NCBI RefSeq assembly: GCF_010977575.1
Contig: NZ_CP048812.1
Coordinates: 4,526,001 to 4,590,000, forward strand
Reading direction: 5' to 3'
From: Halomonas socia
GTDB lineage: Bacteria; Pseudomonadota; Gammaproteobacteria; Pseudomonadales; Halomonadaceae
Length of the DNA stretch: 64,000 nt
Shown here piece by piece: positions 55,653-63,452 of this stretch. The notes under the pieces were generated by a model that saw nothing but the letters and a program-made list of their open reading frames with translations, did not search any database and was not told where the DNA came from. Position 1 is the stretch's first letter. Each line of letters starts with the position of its first letter. A program made the position numbers and the translations under genes.

Positions 55653-58247
55653 ATGCGCCCGCCCGAATATCCCGAAGACGAAGCGCTGCGGCTCGCTGCC
55701 CTGCACTCCCTTGCGCTCCTCGACACCCCGGCAGACGAAGGGTTCGACAGCCTCACCGACCTGGCACGCGACCTGTTCAATGTGCCGTTCGCGCTGATCT
55801 CGCTGGTCGATGAGCGGCGCCAGTGGTTCAAGTCGTGCACCGGGCTTGGCAGCCAAGAAACGCCCCGCGACATCTCGTTCTGCAGCCATGCGGTGGCCGC
55901 CAACGCCCCGCTGATCGTCGAAGACACCCTCGAGCATCCCGACTTCGCCGACAATCCACTGGTCACCGCCCCCCCTCATGTCCGCTTCTATGCCGGTTTT
56001 CCGCTACGTCCGGTGGATGGTCATCCGGTCGGCACCCTATGCCTGATCGACACCCGTCCGCGAGGGCTCGATCAAACCCAGAAGCGTCGCCTGGCGCGCC
56101 TCGCCGCCCAGGCCGAGGAGCTATTGCGCTTGCATGCATTGCGCCATCAGAGCAATCAGGAGAGCCTCCAGCATCAACGCATCTCGGAGCTGCTCGGTTC
56201 GATCCTGCAGGGCAGCCGCGACCCCATCTATGCGCGCAGCAAGTCGGGGCAATATCTGATCGCTAACCACGCCTGCCATCGGCTGCTCGGGCTGCCCTCC
56301 GAAGAGTACCGGTCATGGAGTCAGCCGGGCACCCGCTCCCAGCGCGATGCGTTCGATCCCAGCGACTACCTGCCGCCCGAGGTGATCGCGGCACTGCGCG
56401 ACTGCGATGCCCGCGTCATGGCCGAGAACCGCACCCACCAGATCACGCCTGGGCCGATTGCCGGGCGTCGCTTCCGGATCAGCAAGTCGCCGCTACACGA
56501 CGACGCCGGTGAGGTCAGCGGCGTCATCAGCGTCGCTCATGACATCACCGAATCCCACCGTCAGGCGACACTGCTCAAGGTGTTGCACCAGGGTATCACC
56601 GACTATCAGGCGCTGATCTCCGGTGAGCGCCTCTGGACCTTCCTGATGGAGGCGCTGCGCGAGCTGACCGACAGCGACTATGCGCTGATCGGCGAAGTGC
56701 TGCCCAAGCGCCAGGCACCGGCGCTCAAGATTCATGCCATCACCGACCTGTCGTGGAGCGACGAATCGCGGCTGTTGATGGAAAAGCTGCGCTCCGGCGA
56801 CATGCTGCTGACCAACCCCGACAGCCTGCTCGGCCGCGTCTTCGCCTACGGCGAGACCGTGCTCACCAACGACCTTCCCCAGCACCCGCATCGCGGCGGC
56901 TTCCCCCCTGGCCATCCGCCGCTGCACAACTATCTCGGGGTGCCGATTCATGAGGGTGGCAAGGTGATCGGCATGTACGCCATCTCCAATGGCCGCAGCG
57001 GCTACGACCAGCACACCCTGGAGTGGCTGCAACCCTTCACCGCCACCTGCTCGCTACTGATCAACCTCTACCGCCATACCCGCGAACTCTCCGAGGCACG
57101 GGATCAGGCCGAGCAAGCCAACCGCGCCAAGAGCGACTTCCTGTCGTCGATGAGCCATGAGCTGCGCACCCCACTGAATGCCATCATCGGCTTCGCCCAG
57201 CTGCTCGCCAACGGTCGAAAGTCGCCGCTCAGCGAGCGTCAGCTGCGCCAGGTGGAGCAGATCCAGAAGAGTGGCAACCACCTGCTCAGCCTGATCAACG
57301 AGGTCCTCGGCCTGGCCAAGATCGAGGCCGGCCATCTGCATCTGTCATTGGAAGAGATCCTGCTCGACGACGTCATCCAGGATGCCACCGAGACCCTCGA
57401 CGCCTCCGCCGAGGCCGCCGGCATCACCCTCAGCAAGACCGCTGCAGGCAGCACCGCCGCGGTGCGTGCCGACTACACTCGAGTCAAGCAGGTGCTGCTC
57501 AACCTGCTGTCCAACGCCATCAAGTACAACCATCCGGGCGGCCGGGTCAACGTGCATACCGAGCCGCACGGCGAATACATCCGCGTGGTGGTCAGCGATA
57601 CCGGGATCGGCGTGGATCCTGAGCGCCAGAACGAACTGTTCGAGCCGTTCAACCGCCTCGACGCCGAGGATTCCGCCATCGAGGGCACCGGTATCGGCCT
57701 GGCCCTGACCAAAGAGCTGGTCGAGCGCATGGCAGGCAAACTGGGGGTCGACAGCGAGCTTGGCCAGGGCAGCCGCTTCTGGTTCGAGCTGCCGATCAGC
57801 GCCGCGTATCAGGCTAGCGGCGCTCCCCGAGATACTGCCACCGCCAGCGCTCCTGTCCGGCCACGCCGGCGGATTCTGCATATCGAGGACAACCCGGCCA
57901 ATCAGCGGCTGATGGCCGATGTCTTCCACGACCATCTCGATCTCGAATTGGTCACCGCGCCGTCTGCCGAGATCGGCCTCGAAATGACGCGCAGCCAGCC
58001 CCCCGCGCTGATCCTGATGGACATCGACCTGCCGGGCATGAACGGCCTCGAGGCCTACCGGCTGCTGCAGCGCCATGCGACGACCCGTGGCATCCCGGTG
58101 GTGGCGGTCTCGGCCAACGCCCAGGCCTCGGACATGCGCCGCGTCCTGCGCGCCGGCTTCGCCGCCTATTTGACCAAGCCTCTCGATCTCGAGCAGCTCA
58201 GCGGTGAAATCGCGCGACAGCTCGCCGCCGGAAAGCGTCAGGAATAG
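55653..58247 (+). CDS. hybrid sensor histidine kinase (GAF-PAS-GAF-HisKA-HATPase-REC)
   Basis: An 864-residue cytoplasmic hybrid kinase with no membrane helix. An N-terminal GAF domain (about 20-160) contains VPFALISLVDERRQWFKS and EDTLEHPDFADNPLV; a PAS domain covers about 190-310; a second GAF about 320-480; HisKA has His502 in SMSHELRTPLNAIIGFAQLL; the ATPase has NLLSNAIKYNHPGGR and GTGIGLALTKELVERM; and a receiver domain has Asp790 in LILMDIDLPGMNG. AGGAG stands seven bases before ATG 55653. The signal and output partner are unknown. The adjacent REC/EAL remnant at 58255 may once have been its partner. Confidence 0.92.
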   Translation: MRPPEYPEDEALRLAALHSLALLDTPADEGFDSLTDLARDLFNVPFALISLVDERRQWFKSCTGLGSQETPRDISFCSHAVAANAPLIVEDTLEHPDFADNPLVTAPPHVRFYAGFPLRPVDGHPVGTLCLIDTRPRGLDQTQKRRLARLAAQAEELLRLHALRHQSNQESLQHQRISELLGSILQGSRDPIYARSKSGQYLIANHACHRLLGLPSEEYRSWSQPGTRSQRDAFDPSDYLPPEVIAALRDCDARVMAENRTHQITPGPIAGRRFRISKSPLHDDAGEVSGVISVAHDITESHRQATLLKVLHQGITDYQALISGERLWTFLMEALRELTDSDYALIGEVLPKRQAPALKIHAITDLSWSDESRLLMEKLRSGDMLLTNPDSLLGRVFAYGETVLTNDLPQHPHRGGFPPGHPPLHNYLGVPIHEGGKVIGMYAISNGRSGYDQHTLEWLQPFTATCSLLINLYRHTRELSEARDQAEQANRAKSDFLSSMSHELRTPLNAIIGFAQLLANGRKSPLSERQLRQVEQIQKSGNHLLSLINEVLGLAKIEAGHLHLSLEEILLDDVIQDATETLDASAEAAGITLSKTAAGSTAAVRADYTRVKQVLLNLLSNAIKYNHPGGRVNVHTEPHGEYIRVVVSDTGIGVDPERQNELFEPFNRLDAEDSAIEGTGIGLALTKELVERMAGKLGVDSELGQGSRFWFELPISAAYQASGAPRDTATASAPVRPRRRILHIEDNPANQRLMADVFHDHLDLELVTAPSAEIGLEMTRSQPPALILMDIDLPGMNGLEAYRLLQRHATTRGIPVVAVSANAQASDMRRVLRAGFAAYLTKPLDLEQLSGEIARQLAAGKRQE

Positions 58248-58254
58248 CCGAATC

Positions 58255-58811
58255 ATGAACGTAGAAAGCAAGCGCCTGCTGGTCGTCGACGACAACCCCA
58301 TCAATGTCGAGATGCTGCTCGACCTGCTCGATGACCACGGTTTCGACAACCTCGAGGGGGTCAGCGACTGGGGCTGCCCACCCGCCGGCTCAGCCTGGAA
58401 GTTACCGAGTCCGGCCTGATGCTCGACGTCGCCCTGGCCAGACGCCTGCTTATCCGGCTGGCCAGCGCCGGCGTCAAGGTCGCCATCGACGACTTCGGCA
58501 CCGGCTATTCATCGCTTGCCTACCTCAAGACACTGCCGGTGGCCACGCTCAAGATTGATCGCGCCTTCGTCAATGACCTGGAGAGCAGCGCCGAGGACCG
58601 CAACCTGGCGGCCACCATTATCGCCATGGCGCACGGCTTTAACTGCAAGGTAGTGGCAGAGGGTGTCGAAACCGGCGAGCAGGCCATGATGCTCGCCAGG
58701 ATGGGCTGCGAGATCGCACAGGGGTATTATTTCTCGAAGCCACTGCCCGCCGAGGAATTCGCTCACTGGTATTGTGGTCAACAAGATAACCAAGCGTTAC
58801 TGCAACGTTGA
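58255..58811 (+). pseudogene. collapsed REC-EAL response regulator, internal deletion
   Basis: The first 39 codons or so (58255 to about 58365) are the start of a receiver domain: RLLVVDDNPINVEMLLDLLD. The reading then changes: from about 58365, one frame away, the second half of an EAL domain continues as GLPTRRLSLEVTESGLM, AIDDFGTGYSSLAYLKTLPV, LKIDRAFVNDLE and VAEGVETGEQAMMLARMGCE, to a stop at 58811. The rest of REC and the start of EAL, with its EAL motif, are missing. This looks like a large internal deletion joining two parts out of frame. The C-terminal piece could still be translated from ATG 58419, but it lacks key metal-binding residues. Confidence 0.82.
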
Positions 58812-58878
58812 CTAGGCTGCGTTGCCCGCAGCTAGCGCTTGGCTGAGCATCATTGGCCAATCAGCGACGGATACCGGT

Positions 58879-59475
58879 ATGCAAGCTCTCGGGCCCAGAA
58901 TAAAGCAACTACGAATCGAGGCGGGCCTGAACAAGGCCGCGCTGGCGAGACTGGTCGGCGTGTCCGATGTCACCATCTCTTACTGGGAGTCGGGTGCCAT
59001 CAAGCAGATCGGCCATGAGCGCCTGGTCGCCTTGGCCAATGCCTTCGGCTGCCCGCTGGACGAACTGCTCAGCGAACGCGCACCCGAAACGGCACAGATA
59101 TTCACTCTGACGGCCACCCCACCAGCCCCCTGGGAGCCGCATCCACGCCAGCACGTCAGCCTTCCGGCCAGCATGCTCGACGACGCACACCTGAGTACGG
59201 AGTGCTATCTGGTCACGCCCGGCGTTGGCGAGAAGATCGACTTCCTGGAGATGGGCGACCTGGCCGCCATCGCCCCGCTGGCGACGTTTCAGCGCCCGGG
59301 CCTGTACCTGATCGAGCATCAGCAGCGGCTGATGATACGCCAGTTGCAACAGGGCCCCACCGGCGAGCTGCTGATGCTGCGCGGCGGCCAGTCTCTCGAT
59401 GAGGCGGCCACCGCCGATGCCAGCCTGCGCCTGTATGGCAAGATTCAGGCGCGCTGGCGGCTAGGCGCAGCCTGA
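58879..59475 (+). CDS. XRE-family transcriptional regulator
   Basis: A 198-residue protein with an N-terminal helix-turn-helix (about residues 5-62): LGPRIKQLRIEAGLNKAALA, RLVGVSDVTISYWESGAIKQ and LVALANAFGCPLDELLSER. The remaining 130 residues form a beta-rich part, including YLVTPGVGEKIDFLEMGD, reminiscent of the C-terminal half of phage-type regulators but without a clear protease motif. The ATG at 58879 opens the HTH directly. Target genes are unknown. Confidence 0.82.
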   Translation: MQALGPRIKQLRIEAGLNKAALARLVGVSDVTISYWESGAIKQIGHERLVALANAFGCPLDELLSERAPETAQIFTLTATPPAPWEPHPRQHVSLPASMLDDAHLSTECYLVTPGVGEKIDFLEMGDLAAIAPLATFQRPGLYLIEHQQRLMIRQLQQGPTGELLMLRGGQSLDEAATADASLRLYGKIQARWRLGAA

Positions 59476-59508
59476 TCCAGAGCGACGGAGCAACGCACTA
59501 CCCGGCGA

Positions 59509-60090
59509 CTAACTACCGTCGATATAGCGAATGCTGCGCTGATCGCCCAGCTCGACCTGTGAGCGATAACGCACCTCATTGCCCAGGCCGTGATTGGCCT
59601 CCTGGACCAGCTCCCCCTCGAGATGCTCGCCGCGCTCACCGATGCGCTCACGCACCGCCAAGGGCTGCACATTGGCCGGCGGCATGGTGACCTCGATCAG
59701 ATACATGCCGTCGGGAAGACCGCTGCCGGGGCCGAACGGGCCGGCCTCGAAGTCACCCGCGGCGTCGACATTGACATTGGAACGCCAGCGCACACGGCTC
59801 GATTCGCGCTCCACCACGACCTGAAGCTGAGCCCTCTCGGGAAGATTGGTGGTACCACTGACCTGCATCTGGCGGCGATTGTCGATACGCGCATCGGTCT
59901 CGATCACCGCCGTGATCGCCTCTACCGGGGGTGCTTCCTCGCGCTCCTCCGCCTCGCTGGGGACCTCCACGCTTTGCTGCTCGTCGGCGGCAGGCTCGCC
60001 GTTCTCGGTATCGCCATCACTGCCACACCCCAGCAGTGCGAGCGCCATCAGTACCACCCCAGTTACCTGAACTGCCCGCTGCAGCGTCAT
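59509..60090 (-). CDS. hypothetical lipoprotein
   Basis: A 193-residue exported protein. The signal ends in a lipobox, MALALLGCGSDGD, followed by an acidic low-complexity linker (about 25-50) and a beta-rich domain with VSGTTNLPERAQLQVVVERE and GLPDGMYLIEVTMPP, which looks like a small immunoglobulin-like fold. The ATG at 60090 gives a well-formed signal peptide. I do not recognise a family. The last gene before the prophage region. Confidence 0.75.
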   Translation of the reverse strand: MTLQRAVQVTGVVLMALALLGCGSDGDTENGEPAADEQQSVEVPSEAEEREEAPPVEAITAVIETDARIDNRRQMQVSGTTNLPERAQLQVVVERESSRVRWRSNVNVDAAGDFEAGPFGPGSGLPDGMYLIEVTMPPANVQPLAVRERIGERGEHLEGELVQEANHGLGNEVRYRSQVELGDQRSIRYIDGS

Positions 60091-60221
60091 GCGTATCCTC
60101 CCACTGTGCATCCTGTACAAACCCTACCACCTGTAGGCCGCGGGGCACATCGCCTGCGCCTGATATCGATGATTTGGATGGCCAGTAATAGACGGGGTTC
60201 AGCACAGCTCATGCCGTTGAC

Positions 60222-60247
60222 GAAAAAAAGCCCCCAGGGCAGGGGGC
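60222..60247 (-). terminator. orphan minus-strand terminator
   Basis: GCCCCC (60230-60235) and GGGGGC (60242-60247) with an A run on the plus strand give, on the minus strand, a hairpin followed by a run of seven Ts. No minus-strand gene ends just to its right, so it seems to be left from a transcript now separated by the prophage, or it serves an unrecognised short RNA. Confidence 0.65.
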
Positions 60248-60593
60248 CAGCAGCAGACCTATACAATACATGCACATAAAATAAATACATGTACATGATA
60301 TTTTTGCCACGCAGTCATTTCCAACCCTCTTCCACTCTCAAGCAGCGGTCCGTCTGTCAGACAGCCCGGGCCAACTGGTAAACTAGTGGATTCGTTTGCC
60401 AAGTGCTGGATACTGATGCCGAGCCTCGATCGAACCTTCTCCGTCGCGCCGATGATGGATTGGAACACATGCCAGCAATGAAGGGCATTTCAGCGGGTCA
60501 GTAGCAAATTTGTAGCAAGGCGAGTAGGTTTCGCGCCCCTCTCCCAGCTTCGGAACCTTGCCGAGTGATATCAGTCAACGCTATCATCAGGGC
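60248..60593. other. AT-rich prophage-edge region with GTAGCAA repeats
   Basis: No convincing gene is seen here. The part 60255-60305 is AT-rich. GTAGCAA occurs at 60501-60507 and 60512-60518, an 11-base period, in GTAGCAAATTTGTAGCAA. Because everything to the right is phage-like and everything to the left is host-like, the left attachment site probably lies in this interval and the repeats could be integrase arm sites. No tRNA could be found at the edge. Confidence 0.45.
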
Positions 60594-60851
60594 ATGAAAA
60601 CCAAGCACCGCAAGACCCTGGCAGCCATCTACCGCCACCCCACGGCCAGCGGCATCGTGTTCGCCGATATCGAGGCGCTTATCGCTGCCCTGGGCGGCGA
60701 GGTGCGCGAAGGTGATGGGTCGCGCGTTGCCTTCGAGATGGGCGCCGGCGGCCGGCTGTACCTGCACCGACCGCACCCGGGCAAGGAGGCCAAGAAGTAT
60801 CAGGTCGAGGATGTCCGGGCCTGGCTGGATGAGAGAGGAATCAGACCATGA
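60594..60851 (+). CDS. hicA: HicA-family toxin
   Basis: An 85-residue mRNA-interferase-type toxin with a double-stranded-RNA-binding-like fold. FADIEALIAALGGEVREGDG then SRVAFEMGAGGRLYLHRPHP and KKYQVEDVRAWLDERGI are the marks of the HicA subgroup in which GSR replaces the usual GSH motif. ATG 60594 is chosen. It overlaps the antitoxin gene by four bases. Confidence 0.88.
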   Translation: MKTKHRKTLAAIYRHPTASGIVFADIEALIAALGGEVREGDGSRVAFEMGAGGRLYLHRPHPGKEAKKYQVEDVRAWLDERGIRP

Positions 60852-61204
60852 CCAACGTGCTGAAGTACCAAGGCTATACCGCCCGCATCGAGTTCGATGC
60901 CGAAGATGAAGTGTTCGTCGGCCATGTGCTGGGGATCGCCGACCGCATCAGCTTCCATGGCGAGAGCGTGGCCGAGCTGACCGACGCCTTCCATGTGGCC
61001 GTCGATCACTACCTGGATGACTGCCGGGCCACTGGACGCGAACCACTTAAGCCGGCCTCCGGGCGTGTGCTGTTGCGCATCCCTCCAGAGGTGCATGCCG
61101 CGGCCAACATCGCCGCGCAGGCATCCGGCAAGAGCCTGAACCAGTGGGCCGCCGATGCCATCGCCCGCGCTGCTGCCGAGAACGGCCTACGGCCCAGCCA
61201 CTGA
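60848..61204 (+). CDS. hicB: HicB-family antitoxin
   Basis: A 118-residue antitoxin. The N-terminal partial RNase H fold has YQGYTARIEFDAEDEVFVGH and FHGESVAELTDAFHVAVDHY. The C-terminal Arc-like DNA-binding part has LRIPPEVHAAANIAAQASGK and SLNQWAADAIARAAAENG. The order toxin then antitoxin is usual for hicAB. Part of its 3' end is repeated at 61451-61486. Confidence 0.9.
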   Translation: MTNVLKYQGYTARIEFDAEDEVFVGHVLGIADRISFHGESVAELTDAFHVAVDHYLDDCRATGREPLKPASGRVLLRIPPEVHAAANIAAQASGKSLNQWAADAIARAAAENGLRPSH

Positions 61205-61239
61205 CGCCCAGCCGGGATCGATGACGCGAGGTGAAAGCG

Positions 61240-61431
61240 ATGGCCCGCACCCTGGATCAACTGATAGCCCGAGAGAGTGCCGAGATCGTAGGCCGCGCCA
61301 AGGCCAAGGCCGCCGCGATGCTAGCGGAGCTCGACTCGCCAGGCGCTCGCTCCCCAGGCGGGGTGGCAAAGGAAAGCAAGACCGGCCCACTCGGTGCCAA
61401 GCAGCCGCCGCGCCGAGACCCAAGGCAATGA
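61240..61431 (+). pseudogene. truncated XRE-antitoxin-like gene
   Basis: The first 31 residues, MARTLDQLIARESAEIVGRA then KAKAAAMLAEL, resemble the N terminus of a common XRE antitoxin group that begins MARTLDQLIANEKPEVV. The helix-turn-helix that should follow is absent; the sequence becomes SPGARSPGGVAKESKTG and stops at 61431. I read it as a 5' fragment. The family match is by memory of the opening motif. Confidence 0.45.
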
Positions 61432-61450
61432 CCTGAAGGCGATGGCCGGC

Positions 61451-61486
61451 ACCGCCCGCGCCGCCGCCGAGAACGGCCTACGGCCC
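61451..61486 (+). repeat. duplicate of the hicB 3' end
   Basis: This 36-base stretch matches 61160-61195 near the end of hicB at 33 of 36 positions, both ending GCCGAGAACGGCCTACGGCC. It encodes no continuing gene here and suggests that a second hicB-like or related antitoxin gene was deleted between the two copies. Confidence 0.75.
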
Positions 61487-61509
61487 GCCCGACCTCTCCC
61501 CTCCCCTAT

Positions 61510-61541
61510 GCAAAGCGCCGCCCAACTGGGCGGCGCTTTGC
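61510..61541. terminator. bidirectional terminator between hicB region and Arc-like gene
   Basis: GCAAAGCGCCGCCC and GGGCGGCGCTTTGC form a perfect 14-base stem with loop AACT. It lies between convergent transcripts, 22 bases after the stop of the minus-strand Arc-like gene. Confidence 0.82.
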
Positions 61542-61563
61542 ATTGCTGAGATCTACCTTATGA

Positions 61564-61872
61564 CTATGCCCCTTCACCTGGCTCCTCATCGGAAGTGGGT
61601 TTAGCCAGCTTCATCTTCGGAAGCCCGGGTTTCACCTTGCCCTGCTTAATTTCCTCTGCCAGCTGTGCTCGAGCGTGATCAAAAAGTCGCAGCATCAATT
61701 CTGGTGAGGCCTCATCGATGATCGCATCGCCTTGCTCATCAGCGAAGCTCTGCTCTAGGCGCGCCACGATCTCCGCATTCAAGCTGCGGTGATTGTCGTC
61801 GGCGGCCTTCTTCAAGTCCTCGTAGAGAGGATAGGGAAGCCTGAACTGGGAGCGAAAAATATCCTGGACCAT
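61564..61872 (-). CDS. Arc-family DNA-binding protein
   Basis: A 102-residue ribbon-helix-helix repressor. FRSQFRLPYPLYEDLKKAAD forms the strand and first helix, and NHRSLNAEIVARLEQSF the second helix, as in Arc and Mnt of phage P22. The C-terminal half is helical and charged, ending in a Lys- and Pro-rich tail. It is divergent from a second Arc-like gene at 61939, with shared operator-like half-sites that overlap its start codon. Confidence 0.87.
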   Translation of the reverse strand: MVQDIFRSQFRLPYPLYEDLKKAADDNHRSLNAEIVARLEQSFADEQGDAIIDEASPELMLRLFDHARAQLAEEIKQGKVKPGLPKMKLAKPTSDEEPGEGA

Positions 61873-61924
61873 GTCACTACCTTGACACTACTGAATCCTG
61901 CCGTATAGTGACACTGTGTCACTA
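61872..61924. promoter_or_regulatory. divergent Arc-type operator with four half-sites
   Basis: The 66-base region between the two Arc-like genes holds TGTCACTA at 61872-61879, TGACACTA at 61883-61890 and the palindrome TAGTGACACTGTGTCACTA at 61906-61924. These amount to four copies of a TAGTG(A/T)CA half-site, two direct and two inverted. One overlaps the start codon of the minus-strand gene. This pattern suits cooperative binding by ribbon-helix-helix dimers. Confidence 0.7.
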
Positions 61925-61938
61925 AACGAGTGTTGCCA

Positions 61939-62097
61939 ATGAAACCGTATCGCACACAAGTCAGGTTCGCTGATCGGGCCTTGGCAGAGAAGGTGAAGCA
62001 CCTTGCCTGCCTCCAGAGCAGGTCCATGAATGCGCAGATCATCCACCTAATACAGCGAGGCATGGAGCGTGAACAGGAATCACCGTCCCAGAAATGA
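61939..62097 (+). CDS. small Arc-like DNA-binding protein
   Basis: A 52-residue ribbon-helix-helix protein: MKPYRTQVRFADRALAEKVK, HLACLQSRSMNAQIIHLIQR and a short tail. The beta strand, first helix and SMNAQI turn correspond to Arc. It is divergent from the larger Arc-like gene, and the two start codons are separated by 66 bases of operator-like sequence. It could act as an opposing regulator in a lysogeny switch. Confidence 0.82.
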   Translation: MKPYRTQVRFADRALAEKVKHLACLQSRSMNAQIIHLIQRGMEREQESPSQK

Positions 62098-62164
62098 CGA
62101 AGCCCCGGCGATGGGGGTCGCCAGGGCTTCAACGTCTCATCATCTGCCAATGGATAAAGACACT

Positions 62165-62425
62165 ATGAATCCTACCAATTTGCAGCAGAAACGCAATGCT
62201 TCCCGACGCCGGCCCGCCGGCCTGACCCAGCAGCAAGCCGCCGTGATCACGATCGGCCGGCTGCTGATCCCCTATCGCGTGAACGCGCGCCCAGAGCAGC
62301 GCGCCGAACTGATCGGCATGGCCAGGATGGCCGCTGCCCTGGGCGCCATCACGCCTGATGAACATGCCCACCTGCTGAGCCTTATCTCAACTGACGCCGC
62401 CCCAGCCGCGCCGGAGGTGCACTGA
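62165..62425 (+). CDS. hypothetical prophage protein
   Basis: An 86-residue protein with a basic N terminus (MNPTNLQQKRNASRRRPAGL) and a helical body (TQQQAAVITIGRLLIPYRVN, ELIGMARMAAALGAITPDEH). I do not recognise it. The start at 62165 is chosen because it leaves the Arc-like gene clear; 62150 is possible. Its last base overlaps the next start, so it is part of a tight early operon. Confidence 0.6.
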   Translation: MNPTNLQQKRNASRRRPAGLTQQQAAVITIGRLLIPYRVNARPEQRAELIGMARMAAALGAITPDEHAHLLSLISTDAAPAAPEVH

Positions 62426-62688
62426 TGACAACACCCACCTACTTCGGCCTGCTTGCCGAGTTCGATGGCCGCGCCGAGATCCCCCTCGAGGAGGTCGCGC
62501 CGAAGTACTTCGGTATCAGCGCCCGCACCGCCGGCAGCCGCGCCGGGGCTCAGGCCCTGCCCGTGCCGGCCTATCGCGCCATGGACTCACAAAAGAGCCC
62601 CTGGCTGGTCAGTGCCGGCGACCTCGCCGAGTACCTCGACCGCCGCAAAGCCGAAGCCCGCCAGCACTGGAAAGCCGTCAACGAGTGA
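62425..62688 (+). CDS. PrtN-like pyocin activator family protein
   Basis: An 87-residue protein resembling PrtN. The opening YFGLLAEFDGRAEIPLEEVA, then KYFGISARTAG, LPVPAYRAMDSQKSPWLVSA and DLAEYLDRRKAEARQHW match the family. PrtN activates pyocin genes in Pseudomonas; in a prophage a related protein may act as a regulator or excisionase. It starts at the end of the preceding gene. Confidence 0.78.
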   Translation: MTTPTYFGLLAEFDGRAEIPLEEVAPKYFGISARTAGSRAGAQALPVPAYRAMDSQKSPWLVSAGDLAEYLDRRKAEARQHWKAVNE

Positions 62689-62698
62689 GGAAGCTGCC

Positions 62699-63046
62699 AT
62701 GACAATCAACACCCCACCCCGCCTGATGCCCATATCCACCGCCGGCCCCCGGGGCGAAGCCGCCTTGCTGGTTGACGAAGCGGCCAGCCCCGAAGCGCTG
62801 TATCTGGAAGCGGAGTCTCGGCTCAGCGCCGCCAAGGGCATGCTGCTCAGCGCAGCCATTGCCAGTGACTCTGCAGGCATAGAAGGCCAGGACGTTGGCA
62901 ATATCGCCCGCGCTGCCGAGACGCTGGCCTCGGATGCCCTGGATCTGATGCATGCCCTCAACCTTGCCCACCTGCGAGCCACCGCCGCGGCTCGACAGCA
63001 CGCGCCCGGCACGGTCCACCACTTCAGCCGGCACCAGGGGGAGTGA
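62699..63046 (+). CDS. hypothetical prophage protein
   Basis: A 115-residue protein, MTINTPPRLMPISTAGPRGE onward, with a helical Ala-rich body (RLSAAKGMLLSAAIAS, AAETLASDALDLMHALNLAH). GAGGAAG stands before the ATG. No family recognised. It is in the same run of closely spaced early genes. Confidence 0.62.
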   Translation: MTINTPPRLMPISTAGPRGEAALLVDEAASPEALYLEAESRLSAAKGMLLSAAIASDSAGIEGQDVGNIARAAETLASDALDLMHALNLAHLRATAAARQHAPGTVHHFSRHQGE

Positions 63047-63047
63047 C

Positions 63048-63452
63048 ATGCCAGCCCATGACATTGCACCGATCGACTTAAAGGTTCTGGTGAGGGGGCT
63101 TCGCGCGCACGGCATCGCCGCCAGCATGGAAGCCAATCACCTGGCGGGCAGCGGCCATCAGGAGCGCGGCGAGGAATTGGGTGCCGCAGCCCAGGCGCTG
63201 ACCGAGATGGCCAGCGAGCTTGAGGGATGGCGACGCAGCCAGGCCGAGGTGCTGCGCCGTGTGGCGCTGTCCATTACCAAGCAGCGGTTGGCGCTCGCCG
63301 ACTTTGAGCTTCGCGAAGGCCCGGCCATGCGGCCCCGCGAGAAGGTGTACTTCTATCGCGCGGCCAACATCACCAACGGCAGTGCCCTGGTGCTCGAGGC
63401 GCTGGCTCAGCAGCTCGACGCGCGCGATCAGAAGGGTGGCGATCATGATTGA
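63048..63452 (+). CDS. hypothetical prophage protein
   Basis: A 134-residue protein, mostly helical and charged, with HLAGSGHQERGEELGAAAQA and LALADFELREGPAMRPREKV. The start ATG overlaps the previous stop region (GTGACATG). Its end overlaps the next gene by eight bases. No family recognised. Confidence 0.62.
   Translation: MPAHDIAPIDLKVLVRGLRAHGIAASMEANHLAGSGHQERGEELGAAAQALTEMASELEGWRRSQAEVLRRVALSITKQRLALADFELREGPAMRPREKVYFYRAANITNGSALVLEALAQQLDARDQKGGDHD

Noticed and set aside
60259-60468. A 69-codon minus-strand frame at the prophage edge
   Set aside because: No recognisable domain, no convincing RBS, and AT-rich end; I could not support it as a gene.
60340-60480. A tRNA or tmRNA as the prophage integration site
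   Set aside because: GGTTCGATCG occurs on the minus strand, but no acceptor stem, anticodon arm or CCA end could be built around it.
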